64,000 bases of DNA from an uncultured Allomuricauda sp. (GCF_947495325.1 NZ_CANLYK010000001.1:1116001-1180000), one strand, 5' to 3'; positions 1 through 9,790 are shown, counted from the stretch's first letter. A program made the numbers and translations. The notes: generated by a model not told the origin, from the letters alone.

Positions 1-984
1 ATTAATGAATTGGTCATTGGATTCAATTCAGGAGCAAATGACTATTTGACCAAACCTTTCTCCAAAAGTGAATTGCTAAGTAGGATAAAAATCCATATCA
101 ACCTTAATATTATCCATAGGGCAACTTCCAAATTTGTGCCCTCGGAATTTGTAAAATCAGTAGGCAAAGATTCCATTACAGATGTGAGACTTGGTGATCA
201 TATTGAAAAAAATGTAACGGTAATGTTTACAGATGTCAGGGACTATACCACATTATCGGAAAGTATGACCCCGGAACAGAATTTTAAGTTTGTAAATGCC
301 TATGTGGGTCGAATGGGCCCAATAATAAATGAAAATGAAGGTTTTGTGAATCAATATTTGGGTGATGGTATTATGGCGTTGTTTCCACAAAAAGCAGAAA
401 ACGCATTGGACGCAGCAATAGAAATGCAAAGGACTCTTGCACTATACAATAAGAGACGGGTAGAAGAAAAAGGATATGCGCCCCTAACCGTAGGCATGGG
501 ACTTCATACCGGCCCACTGATTATGGGGATTATTGGCGATGTTCATCGAAATGACCCAGCCGTAATTGCCGATACAGTAAACAGTACGGCAAGAGTTGAG
601 GGTGTTACCAAACATTATGGAGCGAATATTATAATTAGTGAAAGTTCATTAAAATCGATGAAGGATTCATCTGGTTTTAACTTTAGGTATTTAGGAAAGG
701 TTAAGGTAAAAGGTAAACAAAAGGCTATTGGTATTTATGAATGTATTGATGGTGATAGTGTTGAAAGCATTTCCTTAAAATTGAAAACTCTTTCAAACTA
801 TAACAATGGCGTAAGCTTGTTCTTTGAACATCAATTCATTGAAGCTGCCAAGGCATTTAAAAAAGTATTGACCAAAAACCCCAATGACCAGGTTACGCAA
901 TACTTTCATCAACAAGCCAAAAAATATGCTAAATCTGGAGCTCCTAAAGATTGGCAATCCGTAACGGTAATGGATCAGAAGTAA
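1..984 (+). CDS. Receiver domain / class III adenylate-guanylate cyclase, 5'-partial
   Basis: The reading frame is open from base 1, so the gene begins outside the window. The first visible residues are the end of a response-regulator receiver domain, with the conserved Lys-Pro of DYLTKPF. A class III nucleotide cyclase domain follows (about residues 60-245 of the visible part): FTDVRDYT and QYLGDG carry the metal-binding aspartates, and DTVNSTARVE is the usual second half of the site. The last ~60 residues look helical and TPR-like. The protein probably makes cAMP (or cGMP) in response to a phosphorelay or a fused sensor upstream. It is convergent with the decarboxylase gene 32 bp away. Substrate cannot be assigned, because the usual Lys before the second metal Asp is not obvious. 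Confidence 0.85.
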   Translation: MNELVIGFNSGANDYLTKPFSKSELLSRIKIHINLNIIHRATSKFVPSEFVKSVGKDSITDVRLGDHIEKNVTVMFTDVRDYTTLSESMTPEQNFKFVNAYVGRMGPIINENEGFVNQYLGDGIMALFPQKAENALDAAIEMQRTLALYNKRRVEEKGYAPLTVGMGLHTGPLIMGIIGDVHRNDPAVIADTVNSTARVEGVTKHYGANIIISESSLKSMKDSSGFNFRYLGKVKVKGKQKAIGIYECIDGDSVESISLKLKTLSNYNNGVSLFFEHQFIEAAKAFKKVLTKNPNDQVTQYFHQQAKKYAKSGAPKDWQSVTVMDQK

Positions 985-1016
985 TTGGTTTTAGTAAATA
1001 GTGAAAAAGGGGCTTT

Positions 1017-2501
1017 TTAAATCTCTCTAGATATACGCTCATGAACTTTTCTACCTTCTGCCACCACTATCTCAATGATTTCCTCAATATCTTTTCTAGA
1101 AGTTCTAAAGTTTACAATACAACTCCTCAAGCAATACTTTCCATCAACAATGGCATTAGATAAGAATACTTTACCTCCACGCTGTAATTCGTTGACCAGG
1201 GTTTCGTTTAATTGGTTTAAATAGACATCCTTATCTTCAATTTTATTTGAAATATTCAAAGGAACATACCTAAATGTGGTAATGCTTAAATTCTGTATGG
1301 TAGCTTCAAGTTCGTTATGCGCCTCCGCTTTTTCAAATAATAGTTCAGACAGCTGTATATCTTCTTTTATCATTTTTGCATACCCCTTCTTTCCTATGTG
1401 TTGCAACATCAACCACACCTTTAAAGCTCTAAATCCTCTTGAGTTTTGAAGTCCATATTCATAAAAATTCTGCTCTGCATGTTCATTGCTAAAATTGTAA
1501 TATTCTGGATGAGAGCTATAGGTATCAACTAAATGCTTAGGATTCTTTACCAAAGTACAACCAGCCTCTAAAGGACTATATAGCCATTTATGAGGATCTA
1601 TTGCAATAGAATCAGCTTCTTTAATACCCTGGAATACTTTTTTTAGCTCGGGAATAATAGCAGCTGGAACTCCATATGCACCATCTATGTGAAACCATAG
1701 GTCATAAGATTTGGAGATTGTAGCCAATGCTTCCAAATTATCCACGGTTCCTGTACTTACATCTCCCGCTGTACCTGCTACCATAAAAGGTTTATGTCCC
1801 GCATTTAAATCCTCTTTTATTGCAGATTCCAATGCATTAACGTCCATCTTGTTGCTCTCATCTGTTTCAATCCACCTAACAGATTTGGTTCCGTGACCAA
1901 ATAGAATTGCCGCTTTTTCAATCCAAGTATGGGTTGTTTTAGAACAATACACTACCATTTTTTGAACATGCACAAGACCTTCTTCTTTAAATTCTTCAGG
2001 GGCTTTTGCAGTTCTTGCAGCTAGAAAAGCCGTGAAATTTGCCATATTCCCACCGCTGACAAAAATTCCGCCATATGTAGATGGAACGCCAATGAACTCA
2101 CACAACCATTGTATGGTTTGTTTTTCAATTTCTGTTGCCACTGGGCTCAAGATATAAGCACCAACATTTGGATTTACCGTAGCTGCCAACAAATCGGCCA
2201 ATGCACCTATTGGAGCAGGAGATGAAGTTATGTACCCCATAAATTTGGGATGCCCATTAAACAGAGAATGGTCAAATAACTGCTCGGTAGTTTTAGAAAT
2301 TAGCTCTGAAACAGAAGTGCCATTCTCCGGCAACTCCCTACCTCCTATTAAACTCTGAATTTGTTCTGGGTTTTCTGCTGTTGTTACGGGTCTATTTTCA
2401 ATTGTGGCATTGAATTCAGCAATGCTATCAATTAAGGAATATCCGCTTTTCTTGAACTCCTGTTCACTTATTTCTATAGAGTTAACTCTGTCTTTGGTCA
2501 T
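1017..2501 (-). CDS. Group II PLP-dependent amino acid decarboxylase
   Basis: This 494-residue protein has the length and order of motifs of aromatic-L-amino-acid/tyrosine-type decarboxylases. An N-terminal helical segment is followed by the substrate-side SPVATEIE stretch, the cofactor-binding FVSGGNMAN, the HIDGAYG aspartate and DPHKWLY, whose lysine (about residue 304) forms the internal aldimine. It should convert an amino acid to its amine plus CO2 in the cytoplasm. The substrate (aromatic amino acid, glutamate or diaminobutyrate) cannot be read from sequence. It lies 61 bp downstream of nifJ on the same strand and may be co-transcribed with it. Confidence 0.85.
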   Translation of the reverse strand: MTKDRVNSIEISEQEFKKSGYSLIDSIAEFNATIENRPVTTAENPEQIQSLIGGRELPENGTSVSELISKTTEQLFDHSLFNGHPKFMGYITSSPAPIGALADLLAATVNPNVGAYILSPVATEIEKQTIQWLCEFIGVPSTYGGIFVSGGNMANFTAFLAARTAKAPEEFKEEGLVHVQKMVVYCSKTTHTWIEKAAILFGHGTKSVRWIETDESNKMDVNALESAIKEDLNAGHKPFMVAGTAGDVSTGTVDNLEALATISKSYDLWFHIDGAYGVPAAIIPELKKVFQGIKEADSIAIDPHKWLYSPLEAGCTLVKNPKHLVDTYSSHPEYYNFSNEHAEQNFYEYGLQNSRGFRALKVWLMLQHIGKKGYAKMIKEDIQLSELLFEKAEAHNELEATIQNLSITTFRYVPLNISNKIEDKDVYLNQLNETLVNELQRGGKVFLSNAIVDGKYCLRSCIVNFRTSRKDIEEIIEIVVAEGRKVHERISREI

Positions 2502-2562
2502 TGTTGATTTTTATCAAATTTAAAGTATAATTAACTGATTATTTGGACCATATATTTATCTT

Positions 2563-5500
2563 TTATGATTCTTGAAATTCTGGTTGCCTTAGTTCTTGTT
2601 TGGCCATTCCCAGATATTTTGAATAACGTAGGTCTATATTGTCTTGTATTTGTCTTACCGCAGATTTATATTCTGTTTGATTACCATTAAAAAGCTTGGC
2701 AAACCGTTTTTCCAGTTTAAGATAATCCTGAATCGGAATAGTGGGTCTATCTGAATCCAATTGCATTGCACTAAGGCCTTTAGCCACTCTATTGGGGTCG
2801 TTTCTATACAACAACCATTGGCCCGATGCTACCGCAGCTTTATGATATTGGGATGGATTCTTCATATCAACCCCATGGGCAGGACTATGACAATATGCAA
2901 TGATAATAGATGGACCCTCATGTTGTTCTGCTTCTATAAATGCTTTTAGCGTTTGTTCTTGATTAGCACCCATCACAACAGAAGCTACATAAACATTCTC
3001 ATAAGTTGTTGCTAAAAATCCTAAATCCTTTTTTTGTTTTTGCTTTCCCTGTGCTGCAAACTTTGCCATAGCTCCATAAGGCGTTGCTTTGGACATTTGA
3101 CCTCCAGTATTGGAATACACCTCATTATCCAAAACCAAAATGTTTACATTTTTCCCGGATGCCAATACGTGGTCCAATCCCCCATACCCTATGTCATACG
3201 CCCAGCCATCGCCCCCAACAATCCATACACTTTTTTTTACCAAACTATCAGAAATCCCTAACAGCTGTGTCGCTTCGGGTTGTGCAATTTCTCTCAGTTG
3301 TTTATTTAAATCCGTTATACGATTTCTTTGTTGGATAATTTCAATTTCTGTGGTTTGTCTTGCATCCAAAATATTCTGAATCAGAATTGGATCAAGTTGG
3401 GTAGCTAGTTTTTTAAGTAGGTTTTTAGCTTGAATTTCTTGTTGATCTATGGATAAGCGGTATCCCAAACCGAATTCTGCATTATCCTCAAATAGGGAAT
3501 TAGACCATGCAGGTCCCCTACCTAACTCATTTTTGGACCATGGGGTTGTAGGTAGTGCCCCACCAAAAATAGAACTAGCTCCTGTGGCATTTGCAACCAA
3601 CATTCGGTCTCCAAATAGTTGAGATAACAATTTTAAATAAGGGGCTTCGCCACAACCGTCTACACCCATGGCATATTTGAACAACGGTTCTTGCAATTGC
3701 TGTTGACTTACTTTGGTAATATCAATTTTGGTTCTGTCAAATTCTGGAATGGTTTCAAAGAATTTCCAATTCTCTTTTTCATTTTCAATTCCATGTTTGT
3801 TGTTTTTCATTTTAAGGGCCTTCGTAGGACATGCATCCACACAGTTATTGCAGGAAGTACATTGTTCGGGGTTTACCTGTACGGTGTAATTGAGCAAATC
3901 AAAACCATTCATGTCCTCCAACAAATCAGCCGATTTAAAGTCCAAGGGAGCTTTCATCCGTGTATCCTCATCATATACTTTCATCCGAATTGCACCTTGA
4001 GGACATGCCATACTACATGCTCCACATTGTGTACATAAATTGGCATTCCATTCTGGAATTTCTAATACGGGTTTTCTACTATTGAACTTAGAAGTGTTAC
4101 TAGCATAAGTACCATCAACTGGCAATGCGCTTACTGGAAGACCCTCTCCTTTTCCTGCCAAAAGTTTTCCCAAAAGGGTTTTAGAAAATACTTCATCAGT
4201 ACTTAGTTCACTTTCATTATTCTCTATTTTCTGAAAAGTGTTTACATTTTTAATGCATTTTTTTAATTCTAGAAAATCATAAGTATCAATGAGGTGATTC
4301 TCTAGTGCCAAATGACAAGCATGCATCAAAGAAGTTAATTTACCGCTTCTATAATAATTTTTATTTACCTGTTTGGGGTTGATGATATATAGTTTGATTC
4401 CTTTTTTTTGAACAAGTTCTTGTTCCTCAACCGAAAGCGCTGTCCAAAAACGTGATGGTTCCAGTGATGAACAAACTAACAATACGCCCGAGCTTTTTAT
4501 CTTTTGTAAAATGCGCTCCGTTTTAAGGAAATCAATAGAATCAAATCCTACAAAATCTGCTTCTGAAATTAGATATGGAGCCTTAATAGCACTTTGTGAA
4601 ATGCGTAGGTGGGAAACGCTTCTAGAATTTGATTTTTTATAATCACATTCGATATATCCTTGAACATATTCCGGGGTTTTTGTTCCTATCAACCTTAACA
4701 ACTCATTAAAATTGGGCGAAGTAGTGTCTCTCTTTGTTTCAAAAAAAAGAGCTTGGTAGTTTTTATCTTGAATGTGCAGCTTCTCGGTGCAATCAAGACT
4801 TAATCCGGTTAGGTCGTCCTCAATCCCGACGGTAAAGTTATTTTTTGGGTTTGAATTCTTTAGATTCTCAACAATTGCTTTTACCATTGATGGTGTAAAC
4901 TCTTTAGAGGCTAGTCCATAACGTCCACCAACCACTTTTGGGAAATTCTTGAACTTTTTCGTATCAATGGTTTGCATTAAAGATTTAACTACATCCAAGT
5001 ATAAAGGTTCTCCTGCAGATCCGGGTTCTTTAGTACGGTCTAAAACAGCAATCGCCTTACATGTTTCCGGAATACTATTAATTAAATGCTTGGTGCTAAA
5101 AGGTCTAAACAGTCTTACTTTAACAAGGCCTATTTTTTCTCCCTTTGCATTTAAATAATTGATAGTCTCCTCGATAGTCTCCGTTGCCGATGCAATCGCT
5201 ATAAGTATTTGGTCTGCATTAGGATGACCTACATAGTCAAATATCTTATAAGGTCTTCCGGTTAAGGTTGCAAGTTCATCCATTTTGTTCTGAACAATAT
5301 CTGGACAAGCATTATAGTATGAATTTACTGCTTCCCTGCTTTGAAAGAAAACATCTGAACCTTGAGAAGTTCCTCTAACAAATGGATTGTTTGGGTTAAG
5401 AGCTCTTTTTTTATGAGCACTTATAAAATCGTGATTGATCATGGTTTTTATTACCTGATCAGTAACTTTTCCAATTTTTGAGGTTTCATGTGAGGTTCTA

Positions 5501-6024
5501 AAACCATCAAAAAAGTGAACAAATGGAATTCTTGATTCCAATGATGAAACTTGTGCTATAAGTGCAAAGTCCATAGCTTCTTGAACGGAAGCCGAAGCTA
5601 AAAAAGCATATCCCGTATTTCTGACTGCCATAACATCACTATGGTCTCCAAAAACGGATAATGCATGTGTTGCAACTGATCTTGTGGCTACATGGATAAC
5701 ATTAGGCGTTAATTCCCCAGCTATTTTATACATGTTGGGCATCATTAATAAAAGACCCTGTGATGCAGTAAAAGTGGTGGCCAAGGACCCTGTTTGCAAA
5801 GCACCGTGCATAGCTCCCGCTACACCAGCCTCACTTTGCATTTCAAATGTGGTGGGTATGGTGCCAAATATATTTTCTTGCTGATCTGTACTCCATTCTT
5901 CAACCAGCTCTGACATCTCAGATGAAGGCGTAATGGGATAAATGGGACATACCTCATTTATACGATAAGCAACATGTGCTGTTGCTTGATTGCCATTTAC
6001 GATTATATGTTGGTTTTTCATCAT
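2563..6024 (-). CDS. nifJ: Pyruvate:ferredoxin (flavodoxin) oxidoreductase
   Basis: A single-chain 1153-residue PFOR, slightly shorter than the usual 1170-1190. It oxidatively decarboxylates pyruvate to acetyl-CoA and passes electrons to ferredoxin or flavodoxin. The alpha-like domain opens with the typical YPITPSS motif near residue 35. Beta/gamma-like domains follow, then two 4Fe-4S motifs (CTQCGACSMACP near residue 665 and CTSCNNCVDACP near 725). The C-terminal TPP domain has GGDGWAYDIGYGG near residue 930 and the Mg-binding EVYSNTGGQ. The start uses the first of two ATGs. It follows the osmC-like gene but is separated from it by a hairpin at 6063-6092, so read-through or its own promoter is needed. 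A PFOR in a likely aerobic flavobacterium suggests use under low oxygen. Confidence 0.95.
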   Translation of the reverse strand: MMKNQHIIVNGNQATAHVAYRINEVCPIYPITPSSEMSELVEEWSTDQQENIFGTIPTTFEMQSEAGVAGAMHGALQTGSLATTFTASQGLLLMMPNMYKIAGELTPNVIHVATRSVATHALSVFGDHSDVMAVRNTGYAFLASASVQEAMDFALIAQVSSLESRIPFVHFFDGFRTSHETSKIGKVTDQVIKTMINHDFISAHKKRALNPNNPFVRGTSQGSDVFFQSREAVNSYYNACPDIVQNKMDELATLTGRPYKIFDYVGHPNADQILIAIASATETIEETINYLNAKGEKIGLVKVRLFRPFSTKHLINSIPETCKAIAVLDRTKEPGSAGEPLYLDVVKSLMQTIDTKKFKNFPKVVGGRYGLASKEFTPSMVKAIVENLKNSNPKNNFTVGIEDDLTGLSLDCTEKLHIQDKNYQALFFETKRDTTSPNFNELLRLIGTKTPEYVQGYIECDYKKSNSRSVSHLRISQSAIKAPYLISEADFVGFDSIDFLKTERILQKIKSSGVLLVCSSLEPSRFWTALSVEEQELVQKKGIKLYIINPKQVNKNYYRSGKLTSLMHACHLALENHLIDTYDFLELKKCIKNVNTFQKIENNESELSTDEVFSKTLLGKLLAGKGEGLPVSALPVDGTYASNTSKFNSRKPVLEIPEWNANLCTQCGACSMACPQGAIRMKVYDEDTRMKAPLDFKSADLLEDMNGFDLLNYTVQVNPEQCTSCNNCVDACPTKALKMKNNKHGIENEKENWKFFETIPEFDRTKIDITKVSQQQLQEPLFKYAMGVDGCGEAPYLKLLSQLFGDRMLVANATGASSIFGGALPTTPWSKNELGRGPAWSNSLFEDNAEFGLGYRLSIDQQEIQAKNLLKKLATQLDPILIQNILDARQTTEIEIIQQRNRITDLNKQLREIAQPEATQLLGISDSLVKKSVWIVGGDGWAYDIGYGGLDHVLASGKNVNILVLDNEVYSNTGGQMSKATPYGAMAKFAAQGKQKQKKDLGFLATTYENVYVASVVMGANQEQTLKAFIEAEQHEGPSIIIAYCHSPAHGVDMKNPSQYHKAAVASGQWLLYRNDPNRVAKGLSAMQLDSDRPTIPIQDYLKLEKRFAKLFNGNQTEYKSAVRQIQDNIDLRYSKYLGMAKQELRQPEFQES

Positions 6025-6062
6025 GGAAAGTCTTATTGAAACCTAATCAACGGTGGAAAATG

Positions 6063-6092
6063 AATAAGCCGCTCCTTTGGGAGCGGCTTATT
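6063..6092 (-). terminator. Hairpin terminator/attenuator between osmC-like gene and nifJ
   Basis: A perfect 13-bp GC-rich stem (6063-6075 with 6080-6092) has a 4-base loop and sits 7 bp after the osmC-like stop codon. It would end or attenuate transcription before nifJ. Confidence 0.75.
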
Positions 6093-6098
6093 TCAATT

Positions 6099-6653
6099 TT
6101 ACTTTTCAAACTCTATAAAAACAGGAGTTGGGTTTGTAAGCATGTCAAATACTGGAGAGAATTGTGATAAAGCTCTCAATTGCTCCTCAGAAGCATCGGA
6201 TTTTACTTTGAACTTTACAGTAATTCCATTGAATCCTTTTCTTACCTCTGGGTCAAGACCTAGGAAACCGTGCAAATCACAACCACCTTCTAAGGTTGAC
6301 TCCATACCTTCAATGTCAATTCCGTTAGCCGCTGCATGATACGCCATTGCTCCTGTTAAGCAAGATCCCAAAGCATGTAATACAGTTTCTGCTGGGTTAG
6401 GAGCCTTATCTTTTCCCAATAGAACCTCTACGTGGTCGGCTTCCATGGTAAAGGCATCTTGAGTTCTCTCATTGTGCTCTTCACCTACACCATAATAGTC
6501 CTTGATACTGGTTACACAATGTCCACCTTCAATCCAGTTGTTCTTTGCCCTAAATTCGAACTTAGCCAGTCCTGGATTTTCTTGAACCGCATTGATAGTA
6601 TCTACCAATTGATCTACGTTTACTCCGTTTTTAATGTTTGCTGTTGTAATCAT
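6099..6653 (-). CDS. OsmC family protein
   Basis: The 184-residue protein has the OsmC/Ohr fold signature around HALGSCLTGAM (first family cysteine) and the following GIDIEGMESTLEGGCDLHGFLG segment. OsmC/Ohr enzymes reduce organic hydroperoxides with two cysteines. Here the position where the second one (usually CP) is expected reads SQFSPVFDM, with serine. Classical peroxidase chemistry is therefore doubtful, and this belongs to the COG1765-like subgroup with one conserved Cys. Upstream (6697-6822) lie a sigma-54-type promoter and three repeated palindromes, and the next upstream gene encodes a sigma-54 activator. Expression is probably switched by that activator. Confidence 0.85.
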   Translation of the reverse strand: MITTANIKNGVNVDQLVDTINAVQENPGLAKFEFRAKNNWIEGGHCVTSIKDYYGVGEEHNERTQDAFTMEADHVEVLLGKDKAPNPAETVLHALGSCLTGAMAYHAAANGIDIEGMESTLEGGCDLHGFLGLDPEVRKGFNGITVKFKVKSDASEEQLRALSQFSPVFDMLTNPTPVFIEFEK

Positions 6654-6696
6654 TTTTAAAAATTTTAAAGATTATTATTTTGTTTTGACAGTAGAG

Positions 6697-6712
6697 AGCA
6701 TTTGGCGTGCCA
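6697..6712 (-). promoter_or_regulatory. Sigma-54 (-24/-12) promoter for the osmC-like gene
   Basis: On the minus strand 6712-6697 reads TGGCACG, four bases, then ATGCT. The known consensus is TGGCACG-N4-TTGCW, so there is one mismatch in the -12 box. The predicted start is near 6687, about 34 bp before the ATG. Spacing, orientation and the neighbouring activator gene all fit. Confidence 0.7.
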
Positions 6713-6772
6713 AAAAACATAATTAACTTAAAATCAAATAATTACTATTAAAACTAATGTAGATTAAAGTAA

Positions 6773-6822
6773 CGAAATTTCATAAATAAACGAAATTCCG
6801 TCACTTTTTTTACGAAATTTCG
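6773..6822. promoter_or_regulatory. Three palindromic repeats, candidate enhancer sites for the sigma-54 activator
   Basis: CGAAATTTCA (6773-6782), CGAAATTCCG (6791-6800) and CGAAATTTCG (6813-6822) are near-identical. The last is a perfect 10-bp palindrome. They lie about 60-110 bp upstream of the -24 box, the usual distance for sigma-54 enhancer binding, and just after the activator gene's stop codon. The binding protein is inferred, not shown. Confidence 0.6.
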
Positions 6823-6826
6823 CGAT

Positions 6827-8677
6827 TTACATAGGACGAACTATGCCCAGTGCCTTAATTTTTGAAGTAAGTGTGGTAGGACGTAATCTGAGTAATGCCG
6901 CTGCTCCTTTTTCCCCAGAAATTTTCCAATTGGTTTGCCGTAGGGCTTTTAAAATATTCTCCTTCTCCAATTGTACCAGTTCCAATGACGTGAGTATGCT
7001 ACCTGAGCTCTCCGAATCATTAACTTTGACCTTCTGCATGGTATTTGGAATTATGGCATTCCAATCTATTTGGCCATTTTTTGAAACTATTATGGCACGT
7101 TCCACCAAATTTTGTAATTCTCTGACGTTTCCAGGCCATTGATATTCCAAAAAGAGGTTCTTTTGTTCTTGAGTCAGCGGCTCCACAGACTTGTTCAATT
7201 TTCCACAAAATTGCTGTACCATTCTTTCGGCAATTAAACAAACATCTTCTCCCCTATCCCTTAACGCAGGTACGACAATTGGGAACACATTTAGTCTGTA
7301 GAACAAATCTTCCCTGAACTTTCCTTCCTTTGAGAATTCTAACAAATCCCTGTGGGTAGCTGCAATTATACGAACATCCACTTTGAGGGTACTGGAACTC
7401 CCCAATGGGTCAAATTCCCCTTCCTGTATTACCCGCAATAATTTGGGTTGAAGGTCTAAAGGCAATTCACCAATCTCATCCAAAAAAATAGTCCCTTTAT
7501 CAGCCATCAAAAATCTTCCTTTTCTAGAAGCAGTAGCTCCTGTAAAAGCGCCTTTTTCGTGCCCAAAGAACTCACTCTCTATTAAATTAGCCGGAATTGC
7601 GCCACAGTTGATTCGAATTAAAGGTTTATCATTACGATCACTTGCCATATGAATGGCCCTTGCCACCAATTCTTTTCCCGTACCCGTTTCTCCTTGAATC
7701 AAAACAGTTGCTTCAGTATTTGCCACTTGTTCTATAAGATTCAATACATTTACCATACTTTGGTCTTCTGCCAAAATTCCATGACTATTGGTCAGCTGCA
7801 TAATTTCCTCTTCTAAATATTTTGTGCGAGTTGTAAGCTGATTAATCTTTTCCTGGGCGATTAAACGTTCGTCAATGTTCCTTAATATAAGGGTATAAAA
7901 GGTTTCATTCTCATTTCCATATCTGCTCAAGGTTCCTTCATTCAAGGTTTCGGTATCATCAGAACCAATGACTTTTACAACTTCAGGTAGGTAATTATTG
8001 AAAGGCTTGCTGTTATCATCTGGCTCGGATTTAACCAAAGACTCAATTAAAGCGGCGCTCTTTTCGTCAAAAAAGAAAAGGACATTTCGTTGCACAACAT
8101 CCTCATTTTTGAGTAGTTCGTTTGCTGACGGATTTGTTAGAATAATACGGAATTTCCCATCAAACATAATGATGGCATCCATAGCTCCATTTATGAGTCC
8201 ACTCATTTTGGTATTGCCCAACTCAATTTCCCGCTTAGAAGCTGCAAGGCTTTCCTGAATGATATCCAACTCCCTATGTCTTTTTATCAAAACAGACAAT
8301 ACGCCTTTGGCAAAACCGCTATCGCTTGACATGAGTTCCACAAATCGTTGGCGTTCTACTTTTAACACCTCCGTGTCTTCCACTGTAGTTATAGATGCAG
8401 AGCGCGCTTGATTATCTATTAAGGCATACTCACCAAAACAATCACCTTGCGATAAATACCCATAAACATGATTGTTCTCATGAACTTTAACTTTACCATT
8501 AAAAATGACGTACATAACATCCCCTATGTCCCCTTTTTGAAATATGCATTCGTTCTTTTCAAAAAATTCTGCTTTTAAATCCTTACACAATTCCATAAGG
8601 GAGGTTTTCGCAACCTCAGAAAAAAATGAGACTTTATTAAGAAAGTCCACAATTTCATTAAGCTGGGATTTGTTCAT
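6827..8677 (-). CDS. Sigma-54-dependent transcriptional activator with cNMP-binding and PAS sensor domains
   Basis: The 616-residue protein has a Crp-like cyclic-nucleotide-binding fold (about 1-135, with the GDCFGEYALIDNQARSAS roll), a PAS-like segment (about 155-275), a short coiled coil and a complete AAA+ domain. That domain has Walker A GETGTGKE, the sigma-54 contact loop GAFTGA, a Walker B-type GTIFLDEIGELP and FYRLNVFPI. A Fis-type helix-turn-helix ends the protein (about 575-612). It should hydrolyse ATP to open sigma-54 promoters, most likely that of the osmC-like gene downstream. The combination of cNMP pocket and PAS suggests it integrates a small-molecule or redox signal. It is divergent from oxyR. 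Confidence 0.92.
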   Translation of the reverse strand: MNKSQLNEIVDFLNKVSFFSEVAKTSLMELCKDLKAEFFEKNECIFQKGDIGDVMYVIFNGKVKVHENNHVYGYLSQGDCFGEYALIDNQARSASITTVEDTEVLKVERQRFVELMSSDSGFAKGVLSVLIKRHRELDIIQESLAASKREIELGNTKMSGLINGAMDAIIMFDGKFRIILTNPSANELLKNEDVVQRNVLFFFDEKSAALIESLVKSEPDDNSKPFNNYLPEVVKVIGSDDTETLNEGTLSRYGNENETFYTLILRNIDERLIAQEKINQLTTRTKYLEEEIMQLTNSHGILAEDQSMVNVLNLIEQVANTEATVLIQGETGTGKELVARAIHMASDRNDKPLIRINCGAIPANLIESEFFGHEKGAFTGATASRKGRFLMADKGTIFLDEIGELPLDLQPKLLRVIQEGEFDPLGSSSTLKVDVRIIAATHRDLLEFSKEGKFREDLFYRLNVFPIVVPALRDRGEDVCLIAERMVQQFCGKLNKSVEPLTQEQKNLFLEYQWPGNVRELQNLVERAIIVSKNGQIDWNAIIPNTMQKVKVNDSESSGSILTSLELVQLEKENILKALRQTNWKISGEKGAAALLRLRPTTLTSKIKALGIVRPM

Positions 8678-8848
8678 TTTGGTTGTAATGGTTCGGTATC
8701 AACTAAATATAAAGATTTGGAATTTAACCATTGTTATCTCATTATTGGTTTTTTCCTTTTGCACCTATAAATAGTGAACATCTTTCTTTAAATCATCATA
8801 GATTAAATTGATAGTTTTTCATATTTTTATATTGCTAATTTATAATGA

Positions 8849-9790
8849 ATGACCATAACGCAATTACAGTACGTTTTAGCTGTTGCTGAATATAAAAATT
8901 TCACTCTTGCTGCTGAAAAGAGTTTTGTTACCCAGCCCACGTTGAGCATGCAGGTGCAAAAACTTGAGGATGAACTCGACGTTTTAATATTTGATCGTAG
9001 TAAAAAGCCCATTTCAATAACAGAAGTAGGTAAAAAAATAGTTGCGCAGGCTAAAAATATAGTTGCCGAAGCAGAACGCATTAAAGATATTGTTGACCAA
9101 GATAAAGGATTTATAGGAGGGGATTACACCATAGGAATCATCCCTACCGTAATGCCCACATTATTGCCAATGTTCCTTAATACTTTTATTAAGAAATACC
9201 CTAAGGTGAACCTGATTATAAAGGAACAGCCAACTGATACATTGATTCGGAATTTATTGGATGGTCATTTGGATGCTGGAATAGCGGCTACCCCTTTAGA
9301 AATTGAGTTTATTAAAGAGCGTCCTCTTTATTATGAGCCGTTTGTTGGGTATGTGCCAAAAAACCACCGCTTATCCTCCAAAGAACTTTTGACCACTGAA
9401 GATTTAGATGTGAATGATATCCTTTTATTGCAGGATGGGCATTGTTTTAGAGATGGCGTGATTAATCTATGTAAATCTCCAAAGAACCAACACGGAGAGC
9501 AGTTTAAAATTGAAAGTGGAAGTTTTGAAACCCTGGTAAGTTTATCGGATGAAGGAATGGGTATGACATTATTACCTTATTTGAATACTTTAGAACTTGA
9601 TCAGAAAAAAAAGTCATCCTTAAGGCAATTTAAAAACCCTTCCCCTGCACGGGAAATAAGCTTAATATATCATAAGAGTGAACTTAAAATTCAAATTACA
9701 GAAGCTCTGAAGGAAGTAATTTCAGGAGTTGTACGAGGTGCCATTGCCTTTCAAGACGTAAAAATAATTAGTCCCTTAGGAAAAAGTTAA
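8849..9790 (+). CDS. oxyR: Hydrogen peroxide-sensing LysR-type regulator OxyR
   Basis: A 313-residue LysR protein with an N-terminal winged helix (residues 1-60) and a periplasmic-binding-protein-like effector domain. The GHCFRDGVINLC segment places cysteines at residues 199 and 208, the same numbers as the disulfide-forming pair of E. coli OxyR, with the flanking GHC-RD pattern conserved. It should activate peroxide-defence genes when oxidised. An ATG also occurs at 8845 but is out of frame, so 8849 (MTITQLQY) is the natural start for the family. The 171-bp divergent space with the sigma-54 activator probably holds both promoters. Confidence 0.93.
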   Translation: MTITQLQYVLAVAEYKNFTLAAEKSFVTQPTLSMQVQKLEDELDVLIFDRSKKPISITEVGKKIVAQAKNIVAEAERIKDIVDQDKGFIGGDYTIGIIPTVMPTLLPMFLNTFIKKYPKVNLIIKEQPTDTLIRNLLDGHLDAGIAATPLEIEFIKERPLYYEPFVGYVPKNHRLSSKELLTTEDLDVNDILLLQDGHCFRDGVINLCKSPKNQHGEQFKIESGSFETLVSLSDEGMGMTLLPYLNTLELDQKKKSSLRQFKNPSPAREISLIYHKSELKIQITEALKEVISGVVRGAIAFQDVKIISPLGKS

